Shown one piece after another: positions 1-12,601 of a DNA stretch of 64,000 nt. The stretch comes from Pithys albifrons albifrons. Its lineage: Eukaryota; Chordata; Aves; Passeriformes; Thamnophilidae. The notes under the pieces are model-generated. The model did no database searches. It was not told where the DNA came from and saw nothing but the letters and a program-made list of their open reading frames with translations. How positions within the stretch are numbered: the first letter of the stretch is position 1; each line of letters opens with the position of its first letter. The position numbers and the translations under genes are program-made. The stretch lies in contig NC_092463.1 in NCBI RefSeq assembly GCF_047495875.1, positions 23,301,224 to 23,365,223 of the forward strand, given 5' to 3'.

Positions 1-3000
1 CTTTATTTATATTTCCAGATGTTATGTCATGGTGCTTTGCAATCTTCTTTGCTTCATCCCTATATGCCATTCTGAATCAGACCTAGATGGATACCTGAAG
101 GGTGACAGAGCTCACGGCCACTGTGTTCAAAGCAGAGGCTGTTGAGAGCTGTGTCTCTGTCTATTGGGTTTAAGGAGAATTCCTGATATCCTTGACTGAA
201 ATAGTCTGGAGGAGATAATCTGGCAATTAACATCTCCTTCTCCCACCTCCTGGTCGGAGAGTCGATGGGAACTAATAGGTCTTTTCCTGCCTAACATGTG
301 TGGTTCACAAAACTTTCTGTGGCTGACATGGTGCCAGGAGGCAGAGGGGTTATTTTGGGGCAGATTCCTTTTCATTTGTTTTGTTTTCCTCTTTCTATAG
401 CAGTTTAGCAATCACAGTCCTGGCAGTAGAGATGCCCTGAGGGAAGGGAGAGGAGCCGCCTCTGAAGACAGTCAGAATTCTTCATAGCTGCTTGTCCTCT
501 CTTTGACTGCGGCATCAGCTGGTGGCTGGGGGAGGAGAAATGCCTCAGGCTCATTCAGAGTTGACCCATGGTTATTTTTAGCTCCTTAATGCTCTTTCCA
601 AGCCCCGTGCCCCTCTTCCCCCCAGTTCATTTCTCTCCTCTTGGCAAAAAGCACTTCACGAGCTACTCAGTCACAGGTTAGAAAGCACCGAAAAAAGTCA
701 AAGGGCAGGCAACGGAGGTACTCCTCGGAGAGAGGCACTTAAAAGGTCAGGAAATGCCTGAGCTGTGGGCAGGAGCCCCTCCTAGCCCAGCTCTGCTTAT
801 TAAGCAGTCTTGCAAGCCCATGCAGACAGGGTGATGGGGCTCAGATCCTAAAAACCATGTGAAGAAGGCAGAGGAGCAAAGCGTAGACAATGACAGAAGA
901 GGAGGAAAAGAGGTGGGGACATACAATAAAGAGTTGTGGTAAACAAAGGGGACTAAATGAGGTGAAGGACGATATGCACTATTTGAGCATGACTGAGAAA
1001 AAGAGGAAGCAGAAATTAAGAGCAATTTTACTTCCCTCAGATTGAAAGCCTGGAAGATCTCTCATCACAGGGCCATGGGCTTCCTCTTTCCCTGCAGAGT
1101 TCCTAAGTGTCAAAGCCAGGCCCATGCTCTCCAGGCCTCAGGAGAAGATGTGTGGGCAGCTCCACTTACAGGGCACCCCTCTTACCTTGCCATCAGATAG
1201 GAGTTGCTAGTGAAGGGTGAACAGCTGGCAAACAGGAGGATGCTGGGTCCTGCAGAAAGTCGGGTCTTCCTCTTTAGGGAAAGACTTGAGATAGTCACTG
1301 TGAAGAGGTTTTCCCTGTGCTTTCAGAGCTGACAGCAGCCACCCTTGCTCCTGGCTGGTAAAGCATCAGGGTGAGGCTGAAGTTGGGTGCAAATCCTAGG
1401 ACCTTGGTCAAAGCAGGTGTTCAGGATCTAAAACTCATCTGCACCTGGTGTGGTAGAAAAGCAATGCGATGAAGAAAGTGCTAACTCCTGAGGTGCTTGT
1501 CTGTGGAGGACCTGAGCATGGGCCACTCTGATGGCCATGGCATTTCTTCCTGCATATGTTGTAATGTCTGTTCATCCATTATGGTGCAGGATCTGAGCTT
1601 TGCAAACAACACATAGATTTTTCTCACTGTGCCCTGGGAATCTGGGTTATACTGTTCCACCCTCCTCCGGCCTCAGCAGCTGGGAAATGGTTGCTGCAAA
1701 AGGCAGGGCAAGCCTTTCCCTGGGTCCATCCTGGTAGGATGAACAGCCTCCTTTTCCCTGCTCTTGGTGGGGACCTGGAAGGGAGCAGCTGGGTGGCTCT
1801 TTTGGCTACTGTAGCTAGTCCAGTGTCATGCAGATGCCAGGGCAGAAATAACTTGCTCAAAATAACACAGCCCCCCCTGCACCATTTTCCACCCCACCCC
1901 CCACAGCCCACTCTTCACAGTAGCTTCTTCTTAGTTTTCCAAAGTCCCAGCTGTGTGTCCTTGTATCAGACAGGGGAAGCAGGTTGCCTGGATACAGTCC
2001 CTTTGATGAGCAGTGCAGTCCCCTGGAAATCAAGTTGCAGTCCCTCCCCTCCCCTTCCTCAGCATTGCTGCCCAGTTTGGTCCCTGGAGGGCTTCTGGAT
2101 ACAAAAAATGACAGGGAGGGGAGGAAGACAAAGCATCACAGATGTCAGCATTCGCACCACACCCCAAAAAAACAGCCAGGTGTAGGGATTACAGAGAAAT
2201 GCAAGGCCAGGAAACTATTCTACCTGTTGCTGAGGGCGAGCATGAAGCTGGTCCTAACCCAATAAAAGAACGGAAATGAGCCAAGAAGCCACTCAGAAGT
2301 TTTATCATGAGCAACAGAGACTACGACTAGTTCATATGGTCCAGCAAGAGCAAGCCCAAGTGAGAATACTCAGCTGTGGGAATAATCATTGCTCTGAAAA
2401 TGAAGTTGCACAGATGAGGCAGGGTTGGGAGGGGGTAAAATAATTTCCCTTCTTCTTGAAGCATGAAGGGATAAAACAATTCCCATTCCTCTTGGTGTGT
2501 CTGTCTTCACAGTTTTGCAATTGCACAGCATCCTTGGCACCAGACAGCTTCATCTGTCTGATGCTGCTAGAAAAATCAGCTACTATGGGAAGGAAAGTCC
2601 CATGATGTGCTTACAGGTGTCTAAACTGTAAAGACCACAAGAAAATATTCACACTGTTTCAAAAGGCTTTAATCAGGAAGAACATGAGAAAGATGAAAGA
2701 GCATTTACTATTAATATCAGAACTCCCCCCCGCCCCATTCAAATCAGTCCTTCTTGATTGTTTTATTCCTTAATTTTCTCAATGCAAAAAGCCACACCTG
2801 CTTCATTTCTAGATAAGAAGTACATATACTGAAAACCCTTACAGAGGATAATTTCTCAGCAACATTAAAAAGTCTTCACAAAGCAAAATTCTGTAATTGA
2901 AAACTACTGTTTTTATTACTGAAATAATAATAATGGCATATCTTCACCTTCCCCATAAGACTCTGACATTGGCCAATTTCAGAGAAAAAATAAGAGAATA

Positions 3001-4959
3001 ATTAGACAACTGGTTTGTTCCAACAAGAAGGTTTCTGCTCCAGAAGTCCAGTAAACTAAGCGGCCTTTGTAGCAAACACTAAAACAATACAGATGAAATG
3101 TAAACATACTTTTATACCCTTAATATACAAATATATTTCAGGATGAGGAGGAAAAAACCCCTAAACTAAGACTCTTCCGTGGGGATTGCCAGATGCATTC
3201 AGCCCCCTTGTCTGTGGAGGCAGGGCATCAGCAGAATTGCCTCTGCTGACTATGGCACTGCATGATCTTGGTGGGAGGGAGGTATCTGTCAGTTATACTG
3301 GTCCCAACGAGCCAAAGGAACCTTTCACATTCCCCAAGAAAAGCAATGGCCACCCACTGCAGTTTGGCAAGCACTGCCAATTCCCAGTGAGAAAGTCTAT
3401 TCAGCTGGCAGTCATCTGCATTCAGCAGTAGTTTCAATTTCTTAGTGCACTTAGAGTACATCCCCTGATGCAGTGCTTTAGAGCACGTTGAGCATGATGT
3501 AAATCATAGATGACAGTAGGAATTTCTGCTCCGAGAGGAATGATTGCAACCTTTTAGCCATTAAGATAGAAAAATGCAGTCTTGGACACTGGTACATATG
3601 GTAATCTCAAATCACTGTGGCTTTGATACCTTCTCTGTGGGCTGAACTGTGAAAACAGGCCCAGCAATCCTTGGTTGCTTTCTTCAACCCATCATCAGCA
3701 CCTCAGTCATCTCTTGATGTACCGTTGGGGAGTTACAATCAGGCAAATGTGGGGTTAAGGCATTCAGCTGCATCATATGCAAGTCGAAAAAGTCTAACCA
3801 CAGAGCTGGGATTCATCCCTGTATTCAGAATGCCACAACATGTGCCTTCCTGTTGGCCCTTCTGTTAATCCCATATGAATATCAAGTAATGAAGGTGGCA
3901 AGACAGAACTCCACAGCAGCCAGCAAGTACCCTGCAGCAGCTAATATGCTCTTAAGATAGACGTGGAAACTTCTGATGGCAAACATCCTGAGGACAGGGC
4001 AGGGAAAGGAGAAAGAGAAAACAGTACAGATCTCTGGCAGTGGCAAAGACAATATATAGATGAGGGGAATTCTTTCTTTAATCTCAGAAATTAGGATTAA
4101 TCAATCCATTACAGGACAATACTGACGTGACTTTTTAACAATGATGGCCTCTCTGCTCCATTTTTTTCTGCATAAGACACACTAAAATCAAGAGACCAGA
4201 TATAGATGTCACTGAGAACTGGGGTCTGACTGAGGAGGGAAGAAAGAAAAAGGGAGAGAGAAGTCTAATTACAGGATGGTTTTTTCACTTTTTTTTTTCT
4301 CATTTCCATTTCAAAGACAGAGAAAAAGAGAAAGGTACACATAGAAAAAGAGAGCGTGAATCATTTAACATGAATTTTACTTGACTGAGGGCTGACATAA
4401 AGTGTGTGAAACAGAAAGGAAATATATGAATAATGCAGAGCAAGACTCTGTGCAGACAGAAGACTGTTATTGTATCCCTGTTTACAGCTACTGAAAGCAC
4501 AATCAAATAGAAATGGAAAGAGTGCAAAAAGCCCGCATGGTCATCTCATGTTGAAAAGGTGTTAAAATACATTGTGGATCACAAAATACTACCTTTCAAT
4601 CACTGCACTGAATTTGCTCATCTGCTCACACCAAGACAAAGAAGAGGAATTGGTGTTGCTTTGAGTTGGAAGTGAGCGGAATGACCTCTCTGCACGTTAG
4701 GCTTGCTCTGAGCTGTGCCCAGGCTGCAGTGGCTGCTGTGGGAGATGAGGGCAGAAACATGGCGGAGAACATACGCTGAGCAGCTCTGCCATGCAGCCTT
4801 TACCAGGCACTCCTGGGAGAAGGGTGTGTAGAACTACAGAAAACAGGTATTTTCATGACGGTGACCCCTGAAAGAATTCATACCTGCCCTTCTGCTTATT
4901 TAAAGCATTTATTCCTTTTATGGGAGAAGTATGGCTAGGAAGTAGCACACTCTCCCAGG
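1..4959. other. Unique non-coding DNA, no gene recognised
   Basis: I see no recognisable exon, RNA gene or young transposon here. The longest open stretch (1691-2185, plus strand, 164 codons) begins at a TTG, is proline/serine rich because of C-runs, and resembles no family I know. C-rich patches occur at 1869-1907 and 2724-2737. A purine-rich patch lies at 4236-4345. Confidence 0.6.
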
Positions 4960-5096
4960 ACCTTTGGGACAGCTGGATTCCATTTGTGGCCCTGCCACTG
5001 GCTGGTTTTGGCTAAATATCATAATTTTTGTGCCATTGGTGAAGCACTTTGAATTTTTCTAACAAAAAGCAGCATGTAAGAGCTGGATATTAATTC
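4960..5096 (-). mobile_element. Decayed MIR-type SINE fragment
   Basis: The plus strand carries, in the right order, the hallmarks of an antisense MIR element: a GGATTCCA...CTGCCACTGGCTGG segment (where MIR has the 'tgccactgactcg' core), then a degraded 'gtgacct..cac' stretch, then GAAGCACTTTGAA and GTAAGAGCTGGATATTA, as in the amniote MIR family. It is very diverged, as expected for a SINE older than birds. I assigned the family by memory of the consensus; no alignment was run. A RepeatMasker hit to a MIR family would confirm it. Confidence 0.6.
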
Positions 5097-7312
5097 AGAC
5101 TCTTCTAAGAAGCCCATCATCGTACCATGTGGTCTCTTGCATTCTGTAATTAAGGCACACTTCTGCCCTAAGGAGGGTATTCTTATTCGTTCCCTTACTT
5201 TATACCACTTCTGAATGGAATTTGCAATAATTTCTGAGGTAGCCTGTTGGATCACCTCCCTGTGTCTGGTCCTTTTCCAAATCACGGTCCAGAAGTTCAT
5301 CTGAGTAGTGATGGGAGACTCTGGCTGTGTTGTGTGCCTCAAGAGTTCAGCAGAATCAGAACATGCGTATTCATCTATAGGTGCTGAAGATTTCTGAGAA
5401 AGCTTTAAGAAAAAAGGGCTACATACTGAATTACTCTCTCTCTAATTTACTGTTGTATTAGACTAGGAAGAGACATAACATTACAGAGGTTTATAGAGGT
5501 GACTGGAGGATGTTTATATTTTTGGACAATATAGAGAATCTTACCTGGAGGTCTAAGGAAGGGCATCTTAAAGAAGGACCCTAGGAAGAAATAGAAGGAG
5601 GGTAAGGGGAAAGACAGGACACTAGGGCATAAAGCAAAGGAGATTCAGAAACACTGATGTTAAATTTTGGATTGAAAGGAAACAAGAAGAGGGAAGAGGT
5701 AGTGTCTTTGAGGACAAGCGCGTAGGAGGCATGAGAACCTTGGAAGACAAGGAGACACTTTGTGGAATTAACCTGTTCATAACAGAAACAGTCTGTGTGC
5801 AGATAAGCATTCTCACATTCTGTCTGCCTACCTAGGTGTCCCGGTATCATATAAAAGGGCTGACTATGAAAAGCCCTTTTGCACAGAGACAGGCACAGTT
5901 TTAAGTACATCACTGCAAGCAACCAGGATGGAGAAGCAGTGATGCTGATGCAATGCAGTGATGAAAATAAACATGCCTGCTACTTCAGGGATGGAAAAGG
6001 CACATTCCATCTTCTGCCTCCTAGAAATCTGTTGCAGCCTTTCACTATCGAAAACAAGCAGCTTACTTGAGGCAAAACCAGTCTACTTTTGCCTACTCAC
6101 CTCACACTTGCCCATTTTCCCTTTGTGCCAAGAGAAAGGAGAGGTCAGTGTGTTTTCAATACACTGTATTCCTATGGTGATATTAAAATGCCCTCTATTT
6201 GCTTTTTATCTTTTCACCTTGAAATGGGAGCTGCAGGTGCTTGTATGCTGTGCAGCTGTTGCACATAATGAAAAGTGACAGGGCAGTTCAATCTCCGGGG
6301 TCCTTTCAGTCCATAGGATTCCTGCTGAGAAACCCAAGGTGGGCACTTTGGTTGATATTTTTTCCCAAGTTGTTCTGACACATCTCCTCTGGAAATTGTA
6401 TTGATGCCCCCTAACTCATACCATGCAGTCCCCCTGGCTACATCAACTAGCATTTACTTCTGGTTGCTGATAATCTGAGCTCCTATCAAATCAGTAGCCT
6501 AAATATGAAAGGCTCCCTGCTGTGGTGTCCACGGCACTGCAAAGAGTCCTAGGGAGGTAGATGTTTAATAGGTGATTAAAGGACAAGTCACACTTTTTCA
6601 GCTGGGCTTTGAGCTGTTTTGAGGGATGATGATATAAAAGGTGGTGATTACTGTCTTTTGGAGACAATGAGCCTGAAGTAGCCTGACATAACTTGAGTAG
6701 CAGCATTAAAGTGCAGTGAGATCAGCTATTTCTGCAGACTCTGTGATGCTGCAAAGAAAAATCATGTCAGCAGCAGACCTGGTGTAGAAGTTAGCATCTT
6801 CCTTTTTCTTCATAGCAATATACCCACCACCTCCTGCTTCACTGTGCTCTCAAGAGCTGTAAAGAAGCACTTTCTTCTCAGACATTCAGTTAGGCTGCCA
6901 CAGTGTTGTGTTCCTGGAATATACATACCCTTTTCTCTACTCCTACAATTAATGTACAGTTCATATTAGCTCCCTATAAAGCATGATAAGGAACAGTGAA
7001 TCCAGCTTTTGTAAATGAGGGAACCCACCAAATCTACCTCTGCATAAATGAAGAACTGCCTTGAGACTGTCTCCTGTAAAGGTAGATGCATTACACTGAA
7101 TCCAGGGGCTTCCACACACTTAAAGTCAAATTGAATCTTTGCTTTTCATAAAGGGAAAAGTACAGACAGATTTCTAAGTCAGGAGGATCTACCATGCAGT
7201 GTTCACAATACCTCTATATTGAACCTGCCCTTGTCTTTCCAGTCCTTCTGTTGAGCTGAATTGCATGCACCCCCGTGTTAGCTGGTGAACCATAGAGTGT
7301 CCAAACCTTATA
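5097..7312. other. Unique non-coding DNA with one hairpin
   Basis: I recognise no gene. A perfect 9-bp inverted repeat (AAAAGGGCT at 5853-5861 with AGCCCTTTT at 5872-5880, 10-nt loop) is the only structure that stands out. Open frames of up to about 113 codons occur on both strands but have no recognisable content. Confidence 0.55.
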
Positions 7313-7812
7313 TCTATGAAGACCATGCTGAATCATCTCCACATACATGGAGAGACATTCTGTCAATTGGCTCTAAAAGCAAATGTACCTTATTTACTCC
7401 AACATACTACCCACTTTATTGAAGGTTGAGATATTGATCTCCCTGGTAAATCAAGGTGAGATCTATAGATCCCTCCCAATAAAGGATGGTGGATGTATTG
7501 ATTCTCTTCTTCCCACTCCCCATAAGTGAAAGCAAGACATATTAGTTCCTCCCCATTAAATGAAACCAAGCTGTACTAAGGCCACCCCCATAAATAACGG
7601 GTGGGCCATGCTGACTTAGACCTTAACCACATAAATGGAGGTGAAATGTATTGATTCCACCTTCTGTAATTGAAGGAGTATTGTATTATGGTGCTCCTTC
7701 CAACATAAATGACGGAAAAGCATATTGATTCCATCATTCTTGAGTGAAAGGTGAGTTTTGTCAAATACCCCCAAAATGAGGAAGGAAAGCCATACAGAAC
7801 TTAGCACCTTAT
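7313..7812. repeat. Highly degenerate tandem array, unit about 33-43 bp
   Basis: Reading the plus strand, a pattern of 'CCC(C)ATAAATGAAGG' followed 8-12 bases later by 'ATATTGATTCC' recurs about ten to twelve times. Clear units start near 7487, 7520, 7553, 7588, 7627, 7665, 7702 and 7738, and less clear ones precede them from about 7313. Units share roughly half to two thirds of their bases by eye, and their lengths vary. This looks like an old minisatellite that has decayed, not a transposon: I see no terminal structure and no coding frame. I do not recognise the unit as a named satellite. Confidence 0.6.
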
Positions 7813-9526
7813 TTGGAAATTTGTTTTGATCTGTTATTTACACATTAAGGGTTTTACTGTAGTTGGGCGGTGGAGATGTGTTATGCTTAAAGGCTCTGGG
7901 CACAAAATGAAGTGATAAGGAGCCATGGTTTCAGCAGAGGGACGTGATGCCTAAGTCGAAGGCTTTCCGAGTTCCAGTCCTTGTGCTCTTGTAGACACCT
8001 GCATTTAGGCAAGTTGCCTGGCTTTTATGTGTCTTGTCTATCTAGTAAGGATAATGATCCTCTTCTGATATTAGATGGTAGAGTAAATTTGTTCATGACT
8101 GTCTACAATGTTCTGTTGGTTAACAGGCCCAATTAAGTTCTGGAGACAAGAGTGGAAGTGGATGAAATATTATAGGGCAAAACTGTTTAAAAATAAGGTG
8201 TACTGTATATGCCCTGTGCCTTAAGAGGAGCTAGGTCTGTACACTGCAGATAAATAATTAGCAGCAGCTGCCTGGAGCCTGTGGTAATTTTTGCTCTTTA
8301 GTTATTCCTGCTCCTTCCTACCCCTTTCTACTAACAGCACTGTTTTGAAAGGGCTTTAACTGATGGGAAAGATACCAAAGTTACCTCACCTCAAAGCCAT
8401 GCATTAATTCAGGAATTCAGTCTTTTGGACTGGGACTGTGCCCATCTGAAAAGCAAAACAGTCAGATTCAACTGCACCCCTTCAGGAGACCATGTTCAGC
8501 CCAGCAGCATGACAGAGCCCAGGACAGTGCAGGGACAGCTGCTGATGGTGTGAAAGAGAGGTGCCAACTCTTTGCTTCCCCAAGGAAATACACTCATTTT
8601 CCCCACAGTACTCCATTGCACAGCTGCTGTCTTTTGTTACCTGTTATGAACATCATGATCCTTAGGGAGGCTACAGAAGACAAGTGAAGAGGACAGAATC
8701 AGCAGAGCCTTGCAGAGAGGCCTGTCTATGTCTTTCTTCCCAATTTGTCCTAACAGTTGCAATGAGATAGAAAAAAAGAAAAACAAAGACAAACAACAAA
8801 GTGAATGCAGGGAATGTAGATAACATGAGGAAGTTAAAGTAAAGACAGAGCCCTTAAACATGCCACACAATAAATAATACCATTGTCACCTTTTTGCTGA
8901 ATGTCACAGAAGAGAAACACAGCTCAGGTACTATGCCTTGTGATGAGCAGGCAGAGTTATGGTGCCTTGTGGTTTGTTGCCATGTATCTGCAGGGAACCC
9001 CTCACATGATATACAGGGGGCTACACATGCAGAGGGGGATATGAGTTGGACACTGGCCATATCCAAGATACAATCATAAGTAATGCAAACTTTGATCTAT
9101 TCTTTAGGATGAATTACTGAGGTATATTTTACCATGTGTTTCTTAATACATAATTTGTCTTAAGATCTTACAGAAAGCAAGATGTGATAGCTTTTACATG
9201 AATTAGCTGTTCCTGGAATATCTTGTTCTTCCCATGTGGGTATTTCCAAGCACAGTGTTTTGCCCAGAACAGAATTTGAAAATGCCAGTCAAGTACCAGC
9301 CTCCCCCTAAGCCCATGAAAAGGAAAGCCCAATTTCTTTGCAATTCTCTCATATTGCCAGCTGTCTAAAACCCTCTCTGAGAGGATTTAAATTGGATTTT
9401 GCACTGATTTTATACAGTTGTCTTATGTCTTCCCCATGTGTGGTGAAAGAGATTTGTTCCATACAGCATTGGGTATGCAAATATCATTCCTGTTTCAATG
9501 CATCGTTTAAAAAGGAGGACCAGACA
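7813..9526. other. Unique non-coding DNA
   Basis: Apart from a likely MIR relic at 7940-8062, I see nothing identifiable. Open frames are at most 77 codons and none resembles a known exon. Confidence 0.55.
7940..8062 (-). mobile_element. Possible decayed MIR-type SINE
   Basis: The segment reads like an antisense MIR core: a 'gagttccagtcc' start, then 'GGCAAGTTGCCTGGCTTT' in place of the usual 'ggcaagtcacttaacct', then 'tctagtaaggataatgatcc' in place of 'ctgtaaaatggggataat'. Identity is low and I relied on the order of these blocks. The call is tentative. Confidence 0.42.
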
Positions 9527-9540
9527 GTTGCCATAGCAAC
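9527..9540. promoter_or_regulatory. RFX X-box motif
   Basis: GTTGCCATAGCAAC fits the degenerate RFX consensus GTNRCC-NN-RGYAAC at every position and differs from the ideal palindrome GTTGCCATGGCAAC at one base. A second, weaker copy (GTAGCTATGGAAAC, 9562-9575, three differences) follows 21 bp downstream. RFX factors bind such sites as dimers and control ciliary, MHC and neuronal genes. Binding here is inferred. Confidence 0.6.
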
Positions 9541-9575
9541 TGCACATCTGAGCCAGCTGTAGTAGCTATGGAAAC

Positions 9576-12500
9576 AGGAACGATGGAAGCAAGAAAAAAT
9601 AGTCCCAGAGGACAAATCGTTTTAAAACACACACAAAAATTCCCTTAAACTAAAATAAAATCTTGCTGTGAAATTCTAGGACCTCAGAAAGAAGTGGCAA
9701 ACCAGAGGATAATGCAATGACTCTTTCATGATCTCAATGCCTTTTTTTTATTATTTTTTGAGAGACAAGGGAGAAGTCATTGGAAGTGATCCAGTGATTG
9801 CTAGAAAGGAGGTGAAAGTAAATTCCACCATACATACCTTTGGCCCGATCTGCTGATCCTGTGGGAATGCAAATGCTCTGCACTGGTAACTCTGCACCAC
9901 AGAGGCACAGATCAGTACTCCGGTCAGGTATCCCTCTCATTCACAGCAGGCTCTCCTATAAAACTAACCATGTTCCATACAAGTATTTTCAAATAATGAG
10001 AGCATGTCTTTGGAGAATGTCTAGTCCCTGCAAGAGACATAGTTTTTATCATTAATTAGGGGGCAAGATGCACTGTTTGAGATGTCCAAAGCTTAAGTCT
10101 GGGATCCTCCAGCAATGGCCGGGTGCCTGACAGAACTGCAGCCTACTCTCTGGCCTTCAGGGATGGGCCAGTCTGTTTGATAAGTACTAAAGAGAGGAAC
10201 ACACAACATCCTACATCTCACCAGAGTGCTTAGTTAATGTTTATATGTAATTATTTTTAGCTTTAATGTTACAAGTACTTGGAGACACTGATTAAAATGA
10301 GAAATTAATGATGCTGTAGAAGAGAACAAGGCAAACAGCTTCAGAATCCACACAGATGTGTATGTTTGGTGTCTCCTGAGAATGTTATGGGGCAGACACA
10401 AGGGCTGACGTTGGGACTGCAGGAAGAGAAAAGAGCAGATGTAGAGAGACGATGACAAGAATAGATGGAATAATAGGGAAAGGGGAGACAGGAGAGCCTC
10501 AAATTGGGAAATGATAGGGGTGAGGGAGAATGCTGGAGCCACGTGTGTGTGGTAAAATGAGACGCAGTGAGAGGTGAGTAGGACAGCAGGGGAAGTCTGA
10601 GGCAGAGGACAAGGATGGAAGCAGGCAGAGATGAGAAGACAGAGTGGAGCAGGATGGCAGACCATAGGATATGAGAGTGAGGAAGCTGAGGGCTATGCCA
10701 TTGGCACAGCAGTATAGGACAGGACAGGGAGGGAGATAAAGCCTGGCACAGTAAATGCAGGGGCAAGGAAAGGCAAAGAGATGCAGGAAATGTGAATGAC
10801 AGATAGAGCATAAAAATGTTTGCAGGGTAACACACTTTCTGTTGCTTTTTGTAATATTGCTGTAGTTCAGCAGATTTTCCTGGCTTTTCTACAATCACTG
10901 TATGTGTAAATACTTTTGTTAGCTGGTTCACTCAACACACTGTGGTGAAGACTGCTTTATCCAATGCAGTATTGTACTTAATTTTTTCCAGTATTTCTTT
11001 CTTTGCTCTGTATCAACAGCTAATGTTATAAAACTTTTCAAGGTGCAAACTTTGATTATTTTCTTACCGAAAGCAGATTTACAAAAGCAGTTTATTATTT
11101 CAGGTACCTATGAATTGTCACTGCAATTTCTGCTTTTTCATTTTGTGACCACAGTTCCTGCCCTTCGTTTCAGTCTCACTATTCTCTTTCTGTCTAGAAT
11201 AAAAAGGAGTCAGATGCCACAGTCTGCACACACCTGTAATTTGTTGAAGCCAAGGAAATCTGCATGAATGTAACTAACAGGACTAGAGGACTTGGATATG
11301 GATTTCTGTTTAAAGGAATAATAAACTGCTCACGTTTACCAAGAAGAAAGAAAAAAGACTTTATTCAAAATGTAAATATCCTCCTGCTGAGGAGCAAACC
11401 CAAAAGTCAGCCTTCAGGATATAAATATTTATGCCTTTTGCATAAACAGCAGATGTAACATTTCCAATTAACTGTCGATCTTTCCATTTCTCTGGCTGCT
11501 GCTGCTTTCTCTCACAGTATCAGAATGAGCAGTTTGCTTGATTTGCCTGAGCTCAAATCTGTCACAAGTATCTACAGTCAGTAAGATAAAATTGTTCCTG
11601 AAAATGTTTATTTATCAGAGCCTAACAATTCCTCTGTATTTTTTATCCTTTGTATTCAATTTAAGATTAATTCTATCCTGCTGAAAGATGTGAGATTCAC
11701 AGCCCAGATAAGAGGATAACAGAGAAGGAGCAGAAGCAGACATAGGTGAGAGCGTGTACTCAGTCACTGCAGCACACTTTGGCCCAGTCCTAGAAGAAGC
11801 CCTCATGACATGAGAGATCTTTGACCCATTTGGCCCCTGGCCGTTCTACCAAGGCTCCCAGCCTGAGTCCAAGTAGTAAGTGGGTTTATGATGTAGTCAC
11901 CTGCTCATAGGAACTGCCTCCATCCCTTCTTCAGTGTCAGTTTTCTCAGGTGTCTGACATTCAATCCTACTAATGGCAGCCACCCACTTCCACTTCTTTC
12001 TTTCTGGGAGAAGGTGTGACCTGTGCAAGCAAGAAAACGAGCCCTGCTAGAGCTGGTAAATATCAGTTTGCATTGGCATCATGCCTACAAAGCAGAAGAT
12101 TTTGCTGGAACGCTGGCAGGAGGTTAAGAGCAAAAATCAACAGCAGACAAGCTGTAGTAGGTAAAAAACAAGCCAGAAGACAGGTGCAGGGGGAAAGAAA
12201 AGTCCTTGCCTGGCGATATGCTAGAAAGGGGAGGATCCTTCTGTTTCTTTGTGCTAAGAATGCTTTTATGGGTTCTCCTGTGTGCTGACCTGTCCCACAA
12301 CACCATCAAATTTAGCTCAGCATCTCTTAATTTCCTGGCAAACCAAAAGTCAACTAGTTGAGCATTGCTTCAAATCAGGAGCTGCTGTTCAGCTGACACA
12401 GCTTTCACTGGGGGCTTAGGTGAAGAGCTCTTGGCCTTCTTGTTTATAGGGAAAAGACTGGCCTGGGAGCCACACAACCAGCCTGGGACTGGGCTTTGTG

Positions 12501-12587
12501 CTATGGCGGGGGTTAGTGCAGAGGTAGGTCAGCCTTGCTCTTTACCTTCCTCAGGAGCTGCATCCTGACAGCTCTGGTAGGTGCTCT
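9576..12587. other. Non-coding DNA with a purine-rich segment
   Basis: I recognise no exon. 10380-10800 is strongly purine-skewed on the plus strand and is listed separately. The frame open across it on the minus strand (10341-10931, 196 codons) is dominated by Ser/Leu/Pro/Cys, as a translated polypyrimidine strand would be. Confidence 0.55.
10380..10800. repeat. Purine-rich (GA-rich) strand segment
   Basis: The plus strand is made largely of G and A with short GGAGAC, AGGGAG and GGAAAG runs and few pyrimidine interruptions. It has no fixed period, so it is low-complexity DNA and not a microsatellite. The skew explains the long open frame on the complementary strand. Confidence 0.55.
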
Positions 12588-12601
12588 GTTGCTATGGGAA
12601 C
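12588..12601. promoter_or_regulatory. Weak X-box-like motif
   Basis: GTTGCTATGGGAAC differs from the ideal RFX palindrome at two positions, one in each half. It is weaker than the sites at 9527 and 17239 and may be chance. Confidence 0.3.

Noticed and set aside
1691..2185. 164-codon plus-strand frame
   Set aside because: It begins at TTG, is low-complexity through a C-run and is overlapped by frames on the other strand.
10341..10931. 196-codon minus-strand frame, the longest outside the CpG island
   Set aside because: It is the translation of a polypyrimidine strand (Ser/Leu/Pro/Cys rich) with no domain.
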